From Gammaproteobacteria bacterium (lineage in GTDB: Bacteria; Pseudomonadota; Gammaproteobacteria; Pseudomonadales; IMCC2047): a stretch of DNA of 64,000 bases. A program made the translations under genes and the position numbers. Below, in pieces: positions 34,039-42,549 of this stretch (within the stretch, counting starts at the first letter, position 1; each line of letters opens with the position of its first letter). The notes beneath the pieces are model-generated. The model saw nothing but the letters and a program-made list of their open reading frames with translations, made no database searches and was not told where the DNA came from. The DNA lies in contig JAJFKB010000025.1 of NCBI GenBank assembly GCA_021773395.1, positions 57,420 to 121,419 of the forward strand, given 5' to 3'.

Positions 34039-37000
34039 GTGCGACGTATTTTGGACGCTTTACGGGGAATCGTTAAACAAATCATGAGATATTGCTCGCC
34101 GGTGACACTCACCTGTAAATCAGTTTTTTGGCAGAGTAGCATTCCCCTCCGTTGCCTGGCTTATCCGAATCTGCGGAAAAAGCGGACTGGATTTCCACCT
34201 ATCATTTGTTGTCTGGTGATTCTTTTGTTGCTGTTATCGACTTTTTCCCGGGCTTCCCAGGAAAGCGCGAGTATGCAATGGTCTGCCGATCAACGTACTA
34301 TTTTCAGTGCTAACCTGTGGCAGGGTTCGATTACCCGTATAGATCGCAGCACTTCAAACATTGCGCAGGCCCAGCGCGAATTGAAAGTAGGTCAGGATAT
34401 TCGAAGGCTGGCGCTTGATTCAGAGGGTCATGTGCTGCTGGCGACAGATTATCTGGGTGATTCAATTGTCATTGTAGATATCGAAAAATGGAAAATTGAA
34501 AGGACGTTAGCGGTTGGTAGGCGTCCATTCGCAGTGGTTTATCAGCCCGCACGTAATCGGTTTTGGATCACGCTGTCTGAGGATGCTCAGCTTATCGCCA
34601 TTGAAAAGGGGGAGATCGTTGAGCGGGTGGTTACGGCAGAAACTCCCAGAGGATTGGCGTTGACTGAAGATGGGCGATTGCTCGTCAGTCATGCCATGAC
34701 GGGAGAAGTATCCCTGTTCGATGTGGCGCAGAGCGGTTCCCCAACCCGCCTGATAAAACGGATAAAATTACATGAAGTGCAGCTCCCGGATGAGTTTGCA
34801 TCTCAGGGTCGGCCGAGGCTATTGGATGATATTGCCATTAGCCCTGATGGGTCAGAAGCATGGTTACCCCATGTGCTATGGAATTTTGATCATGAATTCC
34901 AGTTCCAGTCGACGGTATTTCCCGCTGTTTCTTTGTTGGATCTGACACCGGGTAATGAGCATGAATTGGTGGAACAACGGAAACAATTGTTTCAAACGAT
35001 TAATGTTATCGACAATAACAGTCGTACGCGCATTGTATCGAATCCGCATGACGCTGAATTTTCCGAATCCGGAGCGAAAGTCTACCTAACCCTGGCCGGT
35101 TCCGATGACCTGCTGGTTTTTGATCGTTCGCGTTCCGGGAAGAGCAATAAAAAAAGACATCGTCGTCGTAAGCAACAGGGCGGCGCGAAAGCAATACAGA
35201 TTTATCGGCATGTACCGGGTCGAAATCCAAGAGGGCTGTTGATAGAGAATAATCAGTTGTGGGTGCAAAATGCTGTTGATCAGACTATTAGCCTGCTGGA
35301 TAGAGGGGGCGATCATCCCTTTGATAGGGTGAAACTGGAGCAGGCTGAGTGGGCCACTACATCAGCGGTCATCGACAGTGCCATTCAGCGCGGACGAGCC
35401 TTGTTCCATTCCGCACGCACCGATACTGACCCGAAATATCCTGTTGCGGGAGATTTCTGGATGAGCTGTAACAGTTGTCATCTGGACGGCTTCAACTTTA
35501 ATAACCGTTATCTGGTTGAGGAGCATGCGCAGGATAAGAAACAGGATGCACGTTCTGGTCACCCGGGGCTTCAACATATGGTCAGTGGTAATCCGATATC
35601 GGATTTTATAACCATTATTCAAAAAACCCAGGGTGGACTGGGAGAGGATGATAGGGACGGCGCCTTGCCGGTGGATCCGGCGAAACCACCACAGTCCGTG
35701 CATGATGCGATGACGGATCTGCTGGCGCTAGTGACGTTACCGCATAATTTACCCTATACCGGCACCTGGCTGCGCTTGGAAGATCAATCGTTGACGCACC
35801 CTGAGCAATGGCGTAACTCTGCTTCCTGTGCTGAATGCCATCAAGAGATGTATGATCAATGGGCGGATTCCAATCACCGCCTCATGGGAGAATCCAACCC
35901 CTATTTTAAAGTCTTGTTGAATTTGGCTGGGGAGACCGAAGGTGAGGCTTTTAAAAGCTGGTGCCTTGGCTGTCATGCGCCGCAAAATCTGATGAGTGGT
36001 AAACTGGATCTTGGCGAAAATGGGCATATGTTTGAGAAAAATGGTGCCTCGCTTTACGCTGCGCTAGATCGCAAAGAGCCGGATCTGGACGAGGGAACCG
36101 GCTGTCTGTTTTGTCATCGTATCACCGGGATAGAGGATGCTGGAGGTAATGGGTCTTTCCGCGTAAATCTGAAAGATCGGGAGCGCTATGTGGGCGAAGA
36201 TGATCTGAAGTCTGATCTGATGCAGTGGGTCTCCAGTCGTTTGATTAACGCCAAGCCTGAAGTCCATAAACGTTCCTACTCACAACCCTTTTATACCGAT
36301 CCGCAGCTTTGTAAAACCTGTCACAATGAATTTGCACCCGGTAGTGGTGCATTGATTGTGGATACCTACAACGAATGGCTGCTATCTTCATTCAATAATC
36401 CTGCTGATCCAAGTAAGCATCGCAGCTGTATTGATTGTCATATGCATGCGGATGTCGCAAGGATTGGTGAAGATATTGAGGGTCGATCGACGTTGCGTGG
36501 CCCGCTTAAGAAAAATGTCGTCACGCATCAGTTTACCGGTGCGAATCATCACCTGGTTGGCCTGCGTAACAAAGAGCTGGAGCGCATGAGTATTGAGCTT
36601 TTGCGTTCCGCTGGAGAGTTGCAGCAGCAACTGATGACAGACGGACAGCTTAGAGTCAGGGTTACCAATAAGGGAGCGGGACACGCGCTGCCAACCGGTG
36701 TCGCCGATTTTCGTCAGTTCTGGCTGGAGGTCAGGGTGACAGATAGCACGGGCAATGAGGTCTATCGTTCCGGGGCTCTGGATAAAGGGGGCAATCTGGA
36801 TCCCAAAGCGCGAGTTTTTATGAAGGAGTTCGGGGATATGCAGGGCAAACCGGTCGGGCTATTGTTTTGGCGTTATGCCAAGTTATTAAGTGACACAAGG
36901 ATTCCGGCAGATGGCTATCGGGATGAGATTTATCAATTGTCCAAAGATGTTCAGTTTCCGATAGATGTTAAAACGCGATTGCTCTACAGAATTTACCCAC

Positions 37001-37152
37001 AATGGGTGACCAATATTGTGCGCGAATCTGAACCGGATTTACCGGATCCAAAAGTTGTTGAGTTGCAATCGCTGGTTAGTCGTTTTTCTTCTGATGAATT
37101 GAAGCGAGTGCCAGGCGAGTCAATTTTGCAGAATTCTTATCAGCCGCGCTGA
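34039..37152 (+). CDS. Beta-propeller plus hexaheme cytochrome c
   Basis: Up to 1037 aa (GTG 34039; ATG 34084 also possible). A basic N-region and hydrophobic helix (IICCLVILLLLLSTFSRA) form the export signal. Residues about 75-440 are a YVTN/NHL-like beta-propeller (LLATDYLGDSIVIVDIEKW, LLVSHAMTGEVSLFDV, VYLTLAGSDDLLVFDR). Six CxxCH heme sites follow: CNSCH at 477, CAECH 597, CLGCH 642, CLFCH 689, CKTCH 758 and CIDCH 797; the last five resemble cytochrome c554-like packing. The C-terminal 240 residues lack hemes. Likely a periplasmic or outer-membrane electron carrier fed by the b-type cytochrome. Its 3' end overlaps the convergent cofC gene by 77 bp. Confidence 0.85.
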   Translation: MRRILDALRGIVKQIMRYCSPVTLTCKSVFWQSSIPLRCLAYPNLRKKRTGFPPIICCLVILLLLLSTFSRASQESASMQWSADQRTIFSANLWQGSITRIDRSTSNIAQAQRELKVGQDIRRLALDSEGHVLLATDYLGDSIVIVDIEKWKIERTLAVGRRPFAVVYQPARNRFWITLSEDAQLIAIEKGEIVERVVTAETPRGLALTEDGRLLVSHAMTGEVSLFDVAQSGSPTRLIKRIKLHEVQLPDEFASQGRPRLLDDIAISPDGSEAWLPHVLWNFDHEFQFQSTVFPAVSLLDLTPGNEHELVEQRKQLFQTINVIDNNSRTRIVSNPHDAEFSESGAKVYLTLAGSDDLLVFDRSRSGKSNKKRHRRRKQQGGAKAIQIYRHVPGRNPRGLLIENNQLWVQNAVDQTISLLDRGGDHPFDRVKLEQAEWATTSAVIDSAIQRGRALFHSARTDTDPKYPVAGDFWMSCNSCHLDGFNFNNRYLVEEHAQDKKQDARSGHPGLQHMVSGNPISDFITIIQKTQGGLGEDDRDGALPVDPAKPPQSVHDAMTDLLALVTLPHNLPYTGTWLRLEDQSLTHPEQWRNSASCAECHQEMYDQWADSNHRLMGESNPYFKVLLNLAGETEGEAFKSWCLGCHAPQNLMSGKLDLGENGHMFEKNGASLYAALDRKEPDLDEGTGCLFCHRITGIEDAGGNGSFRVNLKDRERYVGEDDLKSDLMQWVSSRLINAKPEVHKRSYSQPFYTDPQLCKTCHNEFAPGSGALIVDTYNEWLLSSFNNPADPSKHRSCIDCHMHADVARIGEDIEGRSTLRGPLKKNVVTHQFTGANHHLVGLRNKELERMSIELLRSAGELQQQLMTDGQLRVRVTNKGAGHALPTGVADFRQFWLEVRVTDSTGNEVYRSGALDKGGNLDPKARVFMKEFGDMQGKPVGLLFWRYAKLLSDTRIPADGYRDEIYQLSKDVQFPIDVKTRLLYRIYPQWVTNIVRESEPDLPDPKVVELQSLVSRFSSDELKRVPGESILQNSYQPR

Positions 37153-37795
37153 TACGCCGTCGCAGTGCTTCCAGATCAGCCGGTATATCTACATCTAAAT
37201 CGCCATTTTGAAGAGACAGATCGTGGCATGCGATGCCATGGGTTTTCGCTTCTTGCTGAAAACGCAGATAACTTCCCTGGCCATAAACCAGAGGCAGGGG
37301 AAAGGGCAGTGGTGCGAATACCAGATTACTCCCGGTGCCCTGTTTGCAAGGCACGATAGCGATGGCTTTTTCCTTTGAGCTTGAAACCAGGTGTTGCGCC
37401 TGATTGATTAACTGGTCGATATGATGGCTATTCAGTAATGGCAGGTCGGCATGCAGGATTAAACAGTGGCTGGCACCATTTGCATTCGCGTAGTTACAAG
37501 CAAAAGCTAAGTCATTGTTTAAGCCCTTTTGCTCGGCAGGTTTTAACCATTCGGCGTTAACGGCAGCGCACAGCGCCTGTGCGACTTGATCACCAGAAAC
37601 CAAAAGTACGTGATCTATATTTTTGCATTGTTGCAATACTGCCAGCACGTCCCTGGCCATAGCCAGCGTTAGCTGTATACGTTCGTCGCTGCTCAGTACC
37701 CCCGATAAGCGTTGCTTGCTGGAGGTAATAATTTTTAACGGCACAATGGCCCAAATAGACACCGCTACTGCATCCTCGTTGCCAGTTGCAGACAC
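37076..37795 (-). CDS. cofC: 2-phospho-L-lactate guanylyltransferase CofC (F420 biosynthesis)
   Basis: 239 aa nucleotidyltransferase fold: WAIVPLKIITSSKQRLSGVLS, HCLILHADLPLL, AIVPCKQGTGSNLVFAPLP, GSYLRFQQEAKTHGI and LDVDIPADLEAL match CofC/FbiD. It activates phospholactate, phosphoenolpyruvate or 3-phosphoglycerate with GTP; which one cannot be told by eye. The start overlaps the cofD end by 31 bp. Last gene of the cofE-cofD-cofC operon, and convergent-overlapping with the multiheme cytochrome gene. Confidence 0.92.
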   Translation of the reverse strand: MSATGNEDAVAVSIWAIVPLKIITSSKQRLSGVLSSDERIQLTLAMARDVLAVLQQCKNIDHVLLVSGDQVAQALCAAVNAEWLKPAEQKGLNNDLAFACNYANANGASHCLILHADLPLLNSHHIDQLINQAQHLVSSSKEKAIAIVPCKQGTGSNLVFAPLPFPLPLVYGQGSYLRFQQEAKTHGIACHDLSLQNGDLDVDIPADLEALRRRISAADKNSAKLTRLALASIHQKKND

Positions 37796-38721
37796 TCGTT
37801 GGCCAACATTACTCTGTCTTCAAGCGTCTTCATCAGGGTATTACAGGTGTGAACGCTGAGTGAAGAGGGCAGTGCAACCGCTTCCGCAGCATCCGTTGAA
37901 TCGATGATAAAGCCTGAAAGGAAATCTGAATAATGTGCGGCCACTGTATTCCCGGTTACTTCGAGCGAAAGCTCCTGCATGATTTTTGCCGTCGGTCCTT
38001 TTACCGCTTTACCGCCGATTACGGGCGATACTGCCAGCACGGGCACCTGCAATTTTGCCAGTTGCTCCCGGACACCCAACAGCGAAAGTAGCGGGTCGAT
38101 GCTGAGAAAGGGATTGGAAGGACAAATGATAACGCAGCCCAGATCGTGATTGGCGAGTTCCTGTGTAAATCCAGGGCTAGGTTTTGCCTGCTCTGAACCA
38201 ACGAAGCGAATCGCACTGATCACGGGTTGGCATTGCTGTTCCACAAAGTAGCGTTGAAAGGGAATCCAGCCGCTCGCAGTTTTAACCTCAGTTTCGATGC
38301 GTTCATCCGTCATGGGAATCACCGAATGTTCGATACCGACTTTGCTACACAGGTCTGCGGTCACTTCGCTGATGCTCAAACCTTTATCTAATTGCGTGCG
38401 GCGATACAGATGAGTCGCCAAGTCCAGATCGCCCAGCTTAAACCAGGTTTCTCCCTGCAACGCGCGCAGAGCCTCCATGCAGCGCCAGGACTCATTGGCG
38501 CGACCCCATCCGGTTTCCTGATTACTCAGCCCTGACAGGGTATAGGTGACCGTATCCAGATCCGGGCAGATCCTCAGGCCCATATGATCGAAGTCGTCGG
38601 CAGTGTTGACAACGATCGATAGCTGATCCGGGCCAAGTACCTGGGTTAATCCCAGCGCCAGCTTGGCACCTCCGACACCGCCACACAGTGCCAGTACTCT
38701 TTTGTTTTTAGGCCAATTCAT
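37765..38721 (-). CDS. cofD: 2-phospho-L-lactate transferase CofD (F420 biosynthesis)
   Basis: 318 aa. VLALCGGVGGAKLALGLTQVL at the N-terminus, NTADDFDHMGLRICPDLDTVTYTLSG, LGDLDLATHLYRR and VIICPSNPFLSIDPLL are diagnostic of CofD/FbiA. It joins the activated three-carbon unit to the deazaflavin Fo, giving F420-0 or its dehydro form. Thirty-nine bases separate it from cofE upstream. No Fo synthase (cofG/cofH or fbiC) lies in this window. Confidence 0.95.
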   Translation of the reverse strand: MNWPKNKRVLALCGGVGGAKLALGLTQVLGPDQLSIVVNTADDFDHMGLRICPDLDTVTYTLSGLSNQETGWGRANESWRCMEALRALQGETWFKLGDLDLATHLYRRTQLDKGLSISEVTADLCSKVGIEHSVIPMTDERIETEVKTASGWIPFQRYFVEQQCQPVISAIRFVGSEQAKPSPGFTQELANHDLGCVIICPSNPFLSIDPLLSLLGVREQLAKLQVPVLAVSPVIGGKAVKGPTAKIMQELSLEVTGNTVAAHYSDFLSGFIIDSTDAAEAVALPSSLSVHTCNTLMKTLEDRVMLANECLQLATRMQ

Positions 38722-38760
38722 TACAAATATAACCTTCCGGTTGAATATGATTTTGAATAT

Positions 38761-39519
38761 TTAAGTAAAAAGATCTTCTTCCAGTGGGCGAATCAGCGCG
38801 CTGCTGTTGCCTTCACCACTGATGTTCATCCCGCGAATGTGCACAATCGGTGTTCCTTCCGAGGCCTCTCCCATTATCAGTGATGCAGCGGCGGCTATTT
38901 CGTCACCATTTGCAGGCATGGTAACCTGAAGTATCTTGCCGAACAGGTCTGTTTCTCCTCGCTGATCCTGTACCGCATGAATACCTGCGCAACCAATGCA
39001 TACACCGGTAGTCCCCATTCTCCAGGGGCGCCCAAAGCTGTCACAGATAACAATACCGATTGTCACGCCGGTTTCTTCACGAATTGCGTTGCGTAACTGC
39101 TGAGCACTTCGGTCGGGATTCTCAGGTAACAGCAGGAAAAGGTCTTCATCGTTACCAATATTTGATTGATCCAGTCCAGCATTCGCCATCACGTGTCCCA
39201 GTTTGTGTCGCACAATCAGCACGCCACGAGACGCGCGAATTACCTGGCTGGACTCGTTCAGAACCAACTGAACCATACGAGGATCCTTGTCACATGTGAG
39301 GGCTAACTCCTTGGCTTGTTGTGAAGGCACCGTGTCTGACAGACGGGCAAATCTGTTTTCCGATTTGGATACAATTTTCTGGGCTAACACCAGAATATCA
39401 TCGGATTGTAATTCGATACCGTTCTGCTCCAACGCCTGTAAAACTGCTGGTAGCAGCGGTTCACCCGGTTCGATGAGTGGGAAGCCGTCAAGCGCAGTTA
39501 ATTCCAGCATGGCTGCCAT
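38761..39519 (-). CDS. cofE: Coenzyme F420:L-glutamate ligase CofE
   Basis: 252 aa. ILVLAQKIVSKSENRFARL, VIRASRGVLIVRHKLGHVMANAGLDQSN, IGIVICDSFGRPWRMGTTGVCIGCAG and MGEASEGTPIVHIRG are the CofE/FbiB N-terminal domain signatures. It adds glutamates to F420-0 with GTP. The nitroreductase-like domain that actinobacterial FbiB carries is absent, so this is the archaeal/proteobacterial short form. First gene of the operon; two ATGs (39519 and 39510) could start it. Confidence 0.95.
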   Translation of the reverse strand: MAAMLELTALDGFPLIEPGEPLLPAVLQALEQNGIELQSDDILVLAQKIVSKSENRFARLSDTVPSQQAKELALTCDKDPRMVQLVLNESSQVIRASRGVLIVRHKLGHVMANAGLDQSNIGNDEDLFLLLPENPDRSAQQLRNAIREETGVTIGIVICDSFGRPWRMGTTGVCIGCAGIHAVQDQRGETDLFGKILQVTMPANGDEIAAAASLIMGEASEGTPIVHIRGMNISGEGNSSALIRPLEEDLFT

Positions 39520-39836
39520 CGATTGTTTCCTTTGTTGCGTGATAATGAAAAAGATGAAATGGGTACAGCTTCAGAAAAAGAACGGTAATCCGGTAACCAA
39601 AATGGGCGAGTAATATACCATTAAATAGCCGCCAACCCAATTAATCTATTAATCTGCCTGTAAACACCGATGATAGTTTACTGAATTCGGTGGAAGTAAT
39701 CATGCAGGCTGTAGAGTGACCAACAGGTCGTCGATTAGGGCAGGGGGGAGAGGAGAGTTAAATTGGGAGTTAGGTAAACTGTCTTTGGAGCGGTGCTAAA
39801 AATGGGCTGGCTACACGAGATCCTTTCGTTAACTAA
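39520..39836. other. Gap upstream of cofE
   Basis: No gene supported. It holds the cofE promoter region (minus strand), an 8-bp direct repeat of ATTAATCT near 39640, the left 31-bp direct repeat of the accessory island (39667-39697) and otherwise nothing I can name. Confidence 0.5.
39667..39697 (+). repeat. Left 31-bp imperfect direct repeat bounding the cassette island
   Basis: CCGATGATAGTTTACTGAAT and following bases match 24 of 31 positions of 42946-42976 in the same orientation. The core AGTTTACT-AATT is shared. The two sites enclose the 3.3-kb block with the 196-bp repeat, the acyltransferase and the toxin-antitoxin cassettes. Confidence 0.5.
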
Positions 39837-39856
39837 TACTGTGTAAATATGCAGTA
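39837..39856. promoter_or_regulatory. LexA-like box next to repeat B
   Basis: TACTGTGTAAATATGCAGTA fits CTGT-N8-ACAG with one mismatch (GCAG). LexA sites often control integron integrase genes, and this one lies 77 bp before a repeat that leads into cassettes. No integrase gene is found next to it. The downstream ATG at 39880 gives only 17 codons. Confidence 0.4.
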
Positions 39857-39932
39857 TAACAAGAGGAAGTCAACAAAACATGCTCGTTTTGCGCCTGCAA
39901 AATGGCTCGCTTTGCACTGGCTTTATTTCCTA

Positions 39933-40134
39933 ATATGATGCAGAATCAATGTGTTAGCGATGTTCGGTGGGTAGATACGCGGACCCCCTTAGGAGTACAT
40001 ACTCGACTGGCTCGCTTTGTTCGGAAGGGAATCCGGGAAAATCCTGAAAATCCCTTTCGATTCAGTCAATTACCGATATCGCTGAAAAATGCGTTAGCGG
40101 CAAAACGCGCATGCGCAGTATACAAATGTTAGCT
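39933..40134 (+). repeat. 196-bp dispersed repeat, copy B, ending at a GTTAGCT crossover-like box
   Basis: Same family and length as 20293-20097 (minus). It ends at G40128; GTTAGCT (40128-40134) is the exact reverse complement of the AGCTAAC box that opens the first attC site at 42127. So the segment from 40129 to 42212 behaves as a cassette, and this repeat occupies the place of attI or of a preceding attC. It contains GCGCATGCGC and other short palindromes but no complete attC hairpin. The open frame 39902-40132 within it is not considered a gene. Confidence 0.7.
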
Positions 40135-40160
40135 TTCAAAAGGTCGAGAGGAAACAGAAC

Positions 40161-42203
40161 TTGCAGTATAGGAAAGAAATTGACGGACTGAGAGCGTTAG
40201 CAGTCTTGCCCGTAATATTATTTCACGGCAACTTGTTTGGCGTGACGGGTGGTTATGTCGGAGTTGACATATTTTTCGTAATAAGTGGATATTTAATAAC
40301 TTCAATTATATCCGAAGAAATTGAAGGAAATCGATTTTCAATATTAAATTTTTACGAGCGAAGAGCGAGACGCATTTTACCGGCGCTTAGTGTCGTATTG
40401 ATATTTACCACTATAGCAGCATTTATTCTGATGCCTGCCGATTTTCTCAAATCCTATTCTCAAAGCTTGGTATCGGTAGCCGCATTTTCTTCAAATGTTT
40501 TTTTCTATTTAACTAGTGGATATTTTTCAACTGCATCCGATGAAAAGCCTCTATTGCATACATGGAGCTTAGCTGTCGAGGAACAATATTATATATTTTT
40601 CCCTGTTTTGCTTTCTGTGCTTTGGTTTATTGGCAAAAAACGACTTGTCTTATTCATATTATCATTATCAATATCATCCTTACTTCTATCGCAATACTTG
40701 TCTTATAAGCAAGCTGTAGATGCTAACTTTTATCTTATCTTTAGCCGTGCCTGGGAATTGTTTGCTGGTTCACTAATAGCGATTATTGGTAGAAAATATT
40801 TATCTATACCAAAAAGTAGTAAAGACATTCTTGGAGGCATTGGGTTAGCTCTCATTATTTATTCTATTGTGTTTTTCGACAAACAAACACCGTTCCCCAG
40901 CATTTACACACTGGTTCCTGTAATCGGGACCTTGCTAATTATTGCTTTTGGAGACAGCACAACATTTGTTGGAAAATTACTGAAACATAGATTATTTGTT
41001 GGTATTGGTCTTATTTCATATTCGTTGTACTTATGGCATCAGCCGTTATTCGCATTTTTACGGATGAAGACAATTGGCGAGCCTAATGAACACATGTTTG
41101 TTGGCGCTATAATAGTCACATTTACCTTGTCGATATTGAGTTATAAATTTATAGAAACGCCGTTTAGAAATAAAAAATTCATCCCAAGAAAGAGAATCTT
41201 TCAATTTTCAGTTGCGTCCATTGCTGTGTTTTTATCAATTGGGCTGTCAGGTCATATTTTTAAAGGATATGAGGGCCGGTTGAAAGAATCACATTATTTA
41301 GAAACTGCGCAATTCAGTCCGAAAAGAAAAGAATGCCATACAAAAGGTGAAAGTTACCTCAAACCTGAAAACGCTTGTAGATATTTTGCTAATAATGTTA
41401 CTTGGGCGAGCTTTGGTGATAGTCATACCGTAGAGCCCGCCTACGCACTAGCAAAACTGCTTGAAAAAGACGGTAACGGATTGTTGCATCTCAGTTTTAG
41501 TGGGTGCCCTCCTTCCTTATTATTTGAGGTGAAACAGCCTGGTTGTACTAAGTGGATTCATGAGGCGCTATCTTTTCTAGAAAATAACGATTCTATAACA
41601 AACATTCTACTTGGTTTTAGATATAGCTCTTTTCTTTTTGGCGATCAATTGGACTCATACCCAGAGACTCCCAATATAGACCCAATTGACACTTTTTCTG
41701 AAACATCTCGTAAGAACCTACATGGCGATTCTAGAGAAGTATATTGGCATAGCTTTAATGAAATCGTTCGCAGATTATTGCAATCAGGTAAGAAAGTTTA
41801 TGTGTTTTATCCGATACCTGAACTGCCAACACACATATCGAAGGCTGTAACACCGTTCTCTGTTTTTGGATATCGAACAATGCTCAATTTAGAGAAATCA
41901 ACAAGTAAAAAGTATTATTTTTCAAGAAATGGTTTCATACTAAATAAACTTAACACTCTACCATATAGCGATAAACTTTATGCCATAAAACCCTTTGATA
42001 TCTTATGCGACGAAGAATATTGTCCAGCCGTAAGAAATAAAACAGCACTCTACTTTGATGACGACCACCTTAGTGTAGAAGGTTCTAAATTATTACTTGC
42101 TGGAAGTGTGATAGCAAAGAATTTAAAGCTAACAAAAGCATCCAGCGGACTGGCAAAAGCTGCGCCGCTCGTACCTCGCTATGCAGCTTCTGCCAGCCGC
42201 TGA
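40161..42203 (+). CDS. OafA/YrhL-type membrane acyltransferase with C-terminal SGNH domain (cassette gene)
   Basis: 680 aa from TTG 40161 (GAGAGGAAAC upstream). Acyltransferase-3 domain with about ten membrane helices: YRKEIDGLRALAVLPVILFH (catalytic His), GGYVGVDIFFVISGYLITSII, FYERRARRILPAL, HTWSLAVEEQYYIFFP. The C-terminal extracytoplasmic part is SGNH-like (TWASFGDSHTVEP; FDDDHLSVEGS with Asp/His). Such enzymes O-acetylate lipopolysaccharide O-antigen or other surface glycans. The gene is clearly more AT-rich than its surroundings. It starts 27 bp after a GTTAGCT box and its last 25 codons lie inside attC1, so the C-terminal tail is encoded by the recombination site. Confidence 0.88.
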   Translation: MQYRKEIDGLRALAVLPVILFHGNLFGVTGGYVGVDIFFVISGYLITSIISEEIEGNRFSILNFYERRARRILPALSVVLIFTTIAAFILMPADFLKSYSQSLVSVAAFSSNVFFYLTSGYFSTASDEKPLLHTWSLAVEEQYYIFFPVLLSVLWFIGKKRLVLFILSLSISSLLLSQYLSYKQAVDANFYLIFSRAWELFAGSLIAIIGRKYLSIPKSSKDILGGIGLALIIYSIVFFDKQTPFPSIYTLVPVIGTLLIIAFGDSTTFVGKLLKHRLFVGIGLISYSLYLWHQPLFAFLRMKTIGEPNEHMFVGAIIVTFTLSILSYKFIETPFRNKKFIPRKRIFQFSVASIAVFLSIGLSGHIFKGYEGRLKESHYLETAQFSPKRKECHTKGESYLKPENACRYFANNVTWASFGDSHTVEPAYALAKLLEKDGNGLLHLSFSGCPPSLLFEVKQPGCTKWIHEALSFLENNDSITNILLGFRYSSFLFGDQLDSYPETPNIDPIDTFSETSRKNLHGDSREVYWHSFNEIVRRLLQSGKKVYVFYPIPELPTHISKAVTPFSVFGYRTMLNLEKSTSKKYYFSRNGFILNKLNTLPYSDKLYAIKPFDILCDEEYCPAVRNKTALYFDDDHLSVEGSKLLLAGSVIAKNLKLTKASSGLAKAAPLVPRYAASASR

Positions 42204-42218
42204 TGCAAGTCGTTATAA
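42127..42218 (+). repeat. attC recombination site 1 (92 bp)
   Basis: R'' AGCTAAC (42127-42133) and R' GTTATAA (42212-42218) border an imperfect inverted repeat: GCATCCAGCGGACTGGCA and AAAGCTGC on the left against GCAGCTT, CTGCCAGCCGCTGATGC on the right. The left arm has two unpaired extra bases (C and A), the extrahelical bases that orient integron attC sites. R'' is the reverse complement of GTTAGCT at 40128, and R' is that of TTATAAC at 42831, as expected for two adjacent cassettes. Confidence 0.82.
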
Positions 42219-42240
42219 ATTGCCCTAGCCCTGAGTTTCT

Positions 42241-42265
42241 ATATGTACTAAGATGTAATACATAT
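42241..42265. promoter_or_regulatory. Operator candidate of the toxin-antitoxin cassette
   Basis: ATATGTA (42241-42247) and TACATAT (42259-42265) form a perfect inverted repeat with 11-bp spacing, 20 bp before the antitoxin ATG. Fits autoregulation by the ribbon-helix-helix antitoxin. Confidence 0.5.
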
Positions 42266-42285
42266 GAATACAACGGTGAGTTCAA

Positions 42286-42549
42286 ATGAGTATTACAAGT
42301 ATCAGACTAGCAGATGATATCGATAAGCCCCTTGAATCCTTAGCTAACAAACTCGATAGAAGCAAAAATTACCTTATAAATCAGGCAATAAAGGAATTTT
42401 TGATTAGGCAATCGCTTGAGGAGTTGCGGTGGGCAGACACAATGGAGGCCTTAGAGTCTATTCAGTCAGGTAAATCAATTGATGAAGCGGATGTGAATGC
42501 TTGGTTGAACAGCTGGGGCACTGGTGAGCGCGAAGATCCGCCTAAATGA
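42286..42549 (+). CDS. CopG/ribbon-helix-helix antitoxin
   Basis: 87 aa. N-terminal RHH DNA-binding motif (SITSIRLADDIDKPLESLANKLDRSKNYLINQAIKEFL in blocks) and a C-terminal toxin-binding tail (WADTMEALESIQSGKSIDEADVNAWLNSWG). Overlaps the toxin gene by four bases (ATGA). GGTGAG upstream. It neutralises and co-represses with the RelE/ParE toxin. Located in an integron-type cassette bounded by attC1 and attC2, a common home of such stabilising modules. Confidence 0.9.
   Translation: MSITSIRLADDIDKPLESLANKLDRSKNYLINQAIKEFLIRQSLEELRWADTMEALESIQSGKSIDEADVNAWLNSWGTGEREDPPK

Noticed and set aside
39660-40160. Integron integrase gene next to the cassette array
   Set aside because: No frame on either strand long enough or with tyrosine-recombinase motifs; only a LexA-like box and a repeat are present.
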